Origin: Dehalococcoidales bacterium
GTDB lineage: Bacteria; Chloroflexota; Dehalococcoidia; Dehalococcoidales; Fen-1064
Length of the DNA: 5,382 bases
Assembly (NCBI GenBank): GCA_028713395.1
Contig: JAQTOJ010000143.1
Span: 1 to 5,382, forward strand
Direction of reading: 5' to 3'
The notes beneath the pieces are model-generated. The model saw only the letters and a program-made list of their open reading frames with translations. It did not search any database and was not told the DNA's origin. The position numbers and the translations under genes are program-made. The first letter of the stretch is position 1; the number at the start of each line of letters is the position of its first letter. Shown here in pieces: positions 5,052-5,382 of the stretch.

Positions 5052-5382
5052 CATCACCGCCAGCAGCCCAATCACTACATTCGCTATGATATTCAGCATG
5101 CCCATTTCCCAGCTCCCCGTGTGGAAAAACTTGAAAGAATCGTAGCTGAAAGCGGAAAAAGTAGTAAAAGCGCCCAGAAAGCCCACCGTCAACGCCATCT
5201 GCATTTCCTTGGTAAAAACCGTCGTGCCGGCAAACAGCGTCATCAACAACCCGATGACGAAACACCCGGCAATGTTGATGACCAGCGTGCCCCAGGGGAA
5301 ATTCCTGCCCATGACGCTGTGGGTGAGTTCGCTCAGACCGTAACGGCTGACCGTGCCCAATGCCCCGGCCACCGCGATAAAG
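5019..5382 (-). CDS. crcB: Fluoride channel CrcB/Fluc, 5' end cut off by window edge
   Basis: Dual-topology fluoride channel of the cytoplasmic membrane, which lets toxic fluoride leave the cell and works as a homodimer or paired heterodimer. 120 residues are visible and the frame is still open at the right edge. Family members usually start only a few residues before the FIAVAGALGTVSRYG seen here, so little is missing; the GTG at 5372 is probably internal. Four membrane helices are seen. The signature GRNFPWGTLVINIAGCF (visible residues 25-41) includes the pore Asn (N36), and GFLGAFTTFSAFS (67-79) carries the conserved TTFS and phenylalanine-box residues. The C-terminus is GGMGVARVIQ, whose DNA is duplicated 455 bp downstream. 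It is on the same strand as the AT-rich orfs, upstream of them. A fluoride riboswitch, if present, would lie outside the window. Confidence 0.94.
   Translation of the reverse strand, partial: FIAVAGALGTVSRYGLSELTHSVMGRNFPWGTLVINIAGCFVIGLLMTLFAGTTVFTKEMQMALTVGFLGAFTTFSAFSYDSFKFFHTGSWEMGMLNIIANVVIGLLAVMGGMGVARVIQ

Noticed and set aside
4981..5265. 94-codon frame overlapping crcB in another frame.
   Set aside because: Composition rich in His, Gly and Arg is typical of an off-frame reading of crcB, which is clearly the real gene.

Overview
The window looks like bacterial chromosome from a moderately GC-rich genome. The GatB and RadA protein sequences remind me of Chloroflexota, specifically Dehalococcoidia such as Dehalococcoides/Dehalogenimonas. 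That assignment rests on memory of family sequences and was not searched, so treat it as a lean.

Left part (1-2289, minus strand): a compact housekeeping operon read right to left. gatB (tRNA amidotransferase subunit B) is followed after one base by secG (Sec translocon subunit). After 63 bases comes a GTG-started UbiA-family prenyltransferase that runs off the left edge. The gatB/radA intergenic region (2290-2459) carries divergent promoter candidates. Both lie so close to their start codons that the transcripts would be leaderless or nearly so, and neither gene has a clear Shine-Dalgarno site.

Middle (2460-3842, plus strand): a complete radA/sms gene with zinc finger, RecA-type ATPase core and Lon-like C-terminal domain.

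Right part (3832-5018): a visibly AT-richer accessory stretch between the convergent radA and crcB genes. It holds a gene for a membrane-anchored protein of 174 residues, probably DUF6174-like, whose 3' end overlaps radA by 11 bp. Behind it is a second, truncated unit. The same 97-bp promoter plus N-terminus block and the same 53-bp crcB 3'-end block each occur twice in the same order. This indicates a tandem duplication of a [crcB tail - spacer - orf head] unit. The unit next to radA keeps a full gene. The unit next to crcB keeps only a 55-codon membrane-protein head. The spacer of the first unit is about 92 bp longer and contains a hairpin-rich, inverted-repeat-bounded sequence that looks like a small REP/MITE-type insertion.

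Right edge (5019-5382, minus strand): crcB/fluC, a fluoride channel gene lacking only its first few codons. I see no CRISPR array, tRNA, rRNA, transposase or defence gene. The most unusual content is the duplicated crcB-tail/membrane-protein unit.
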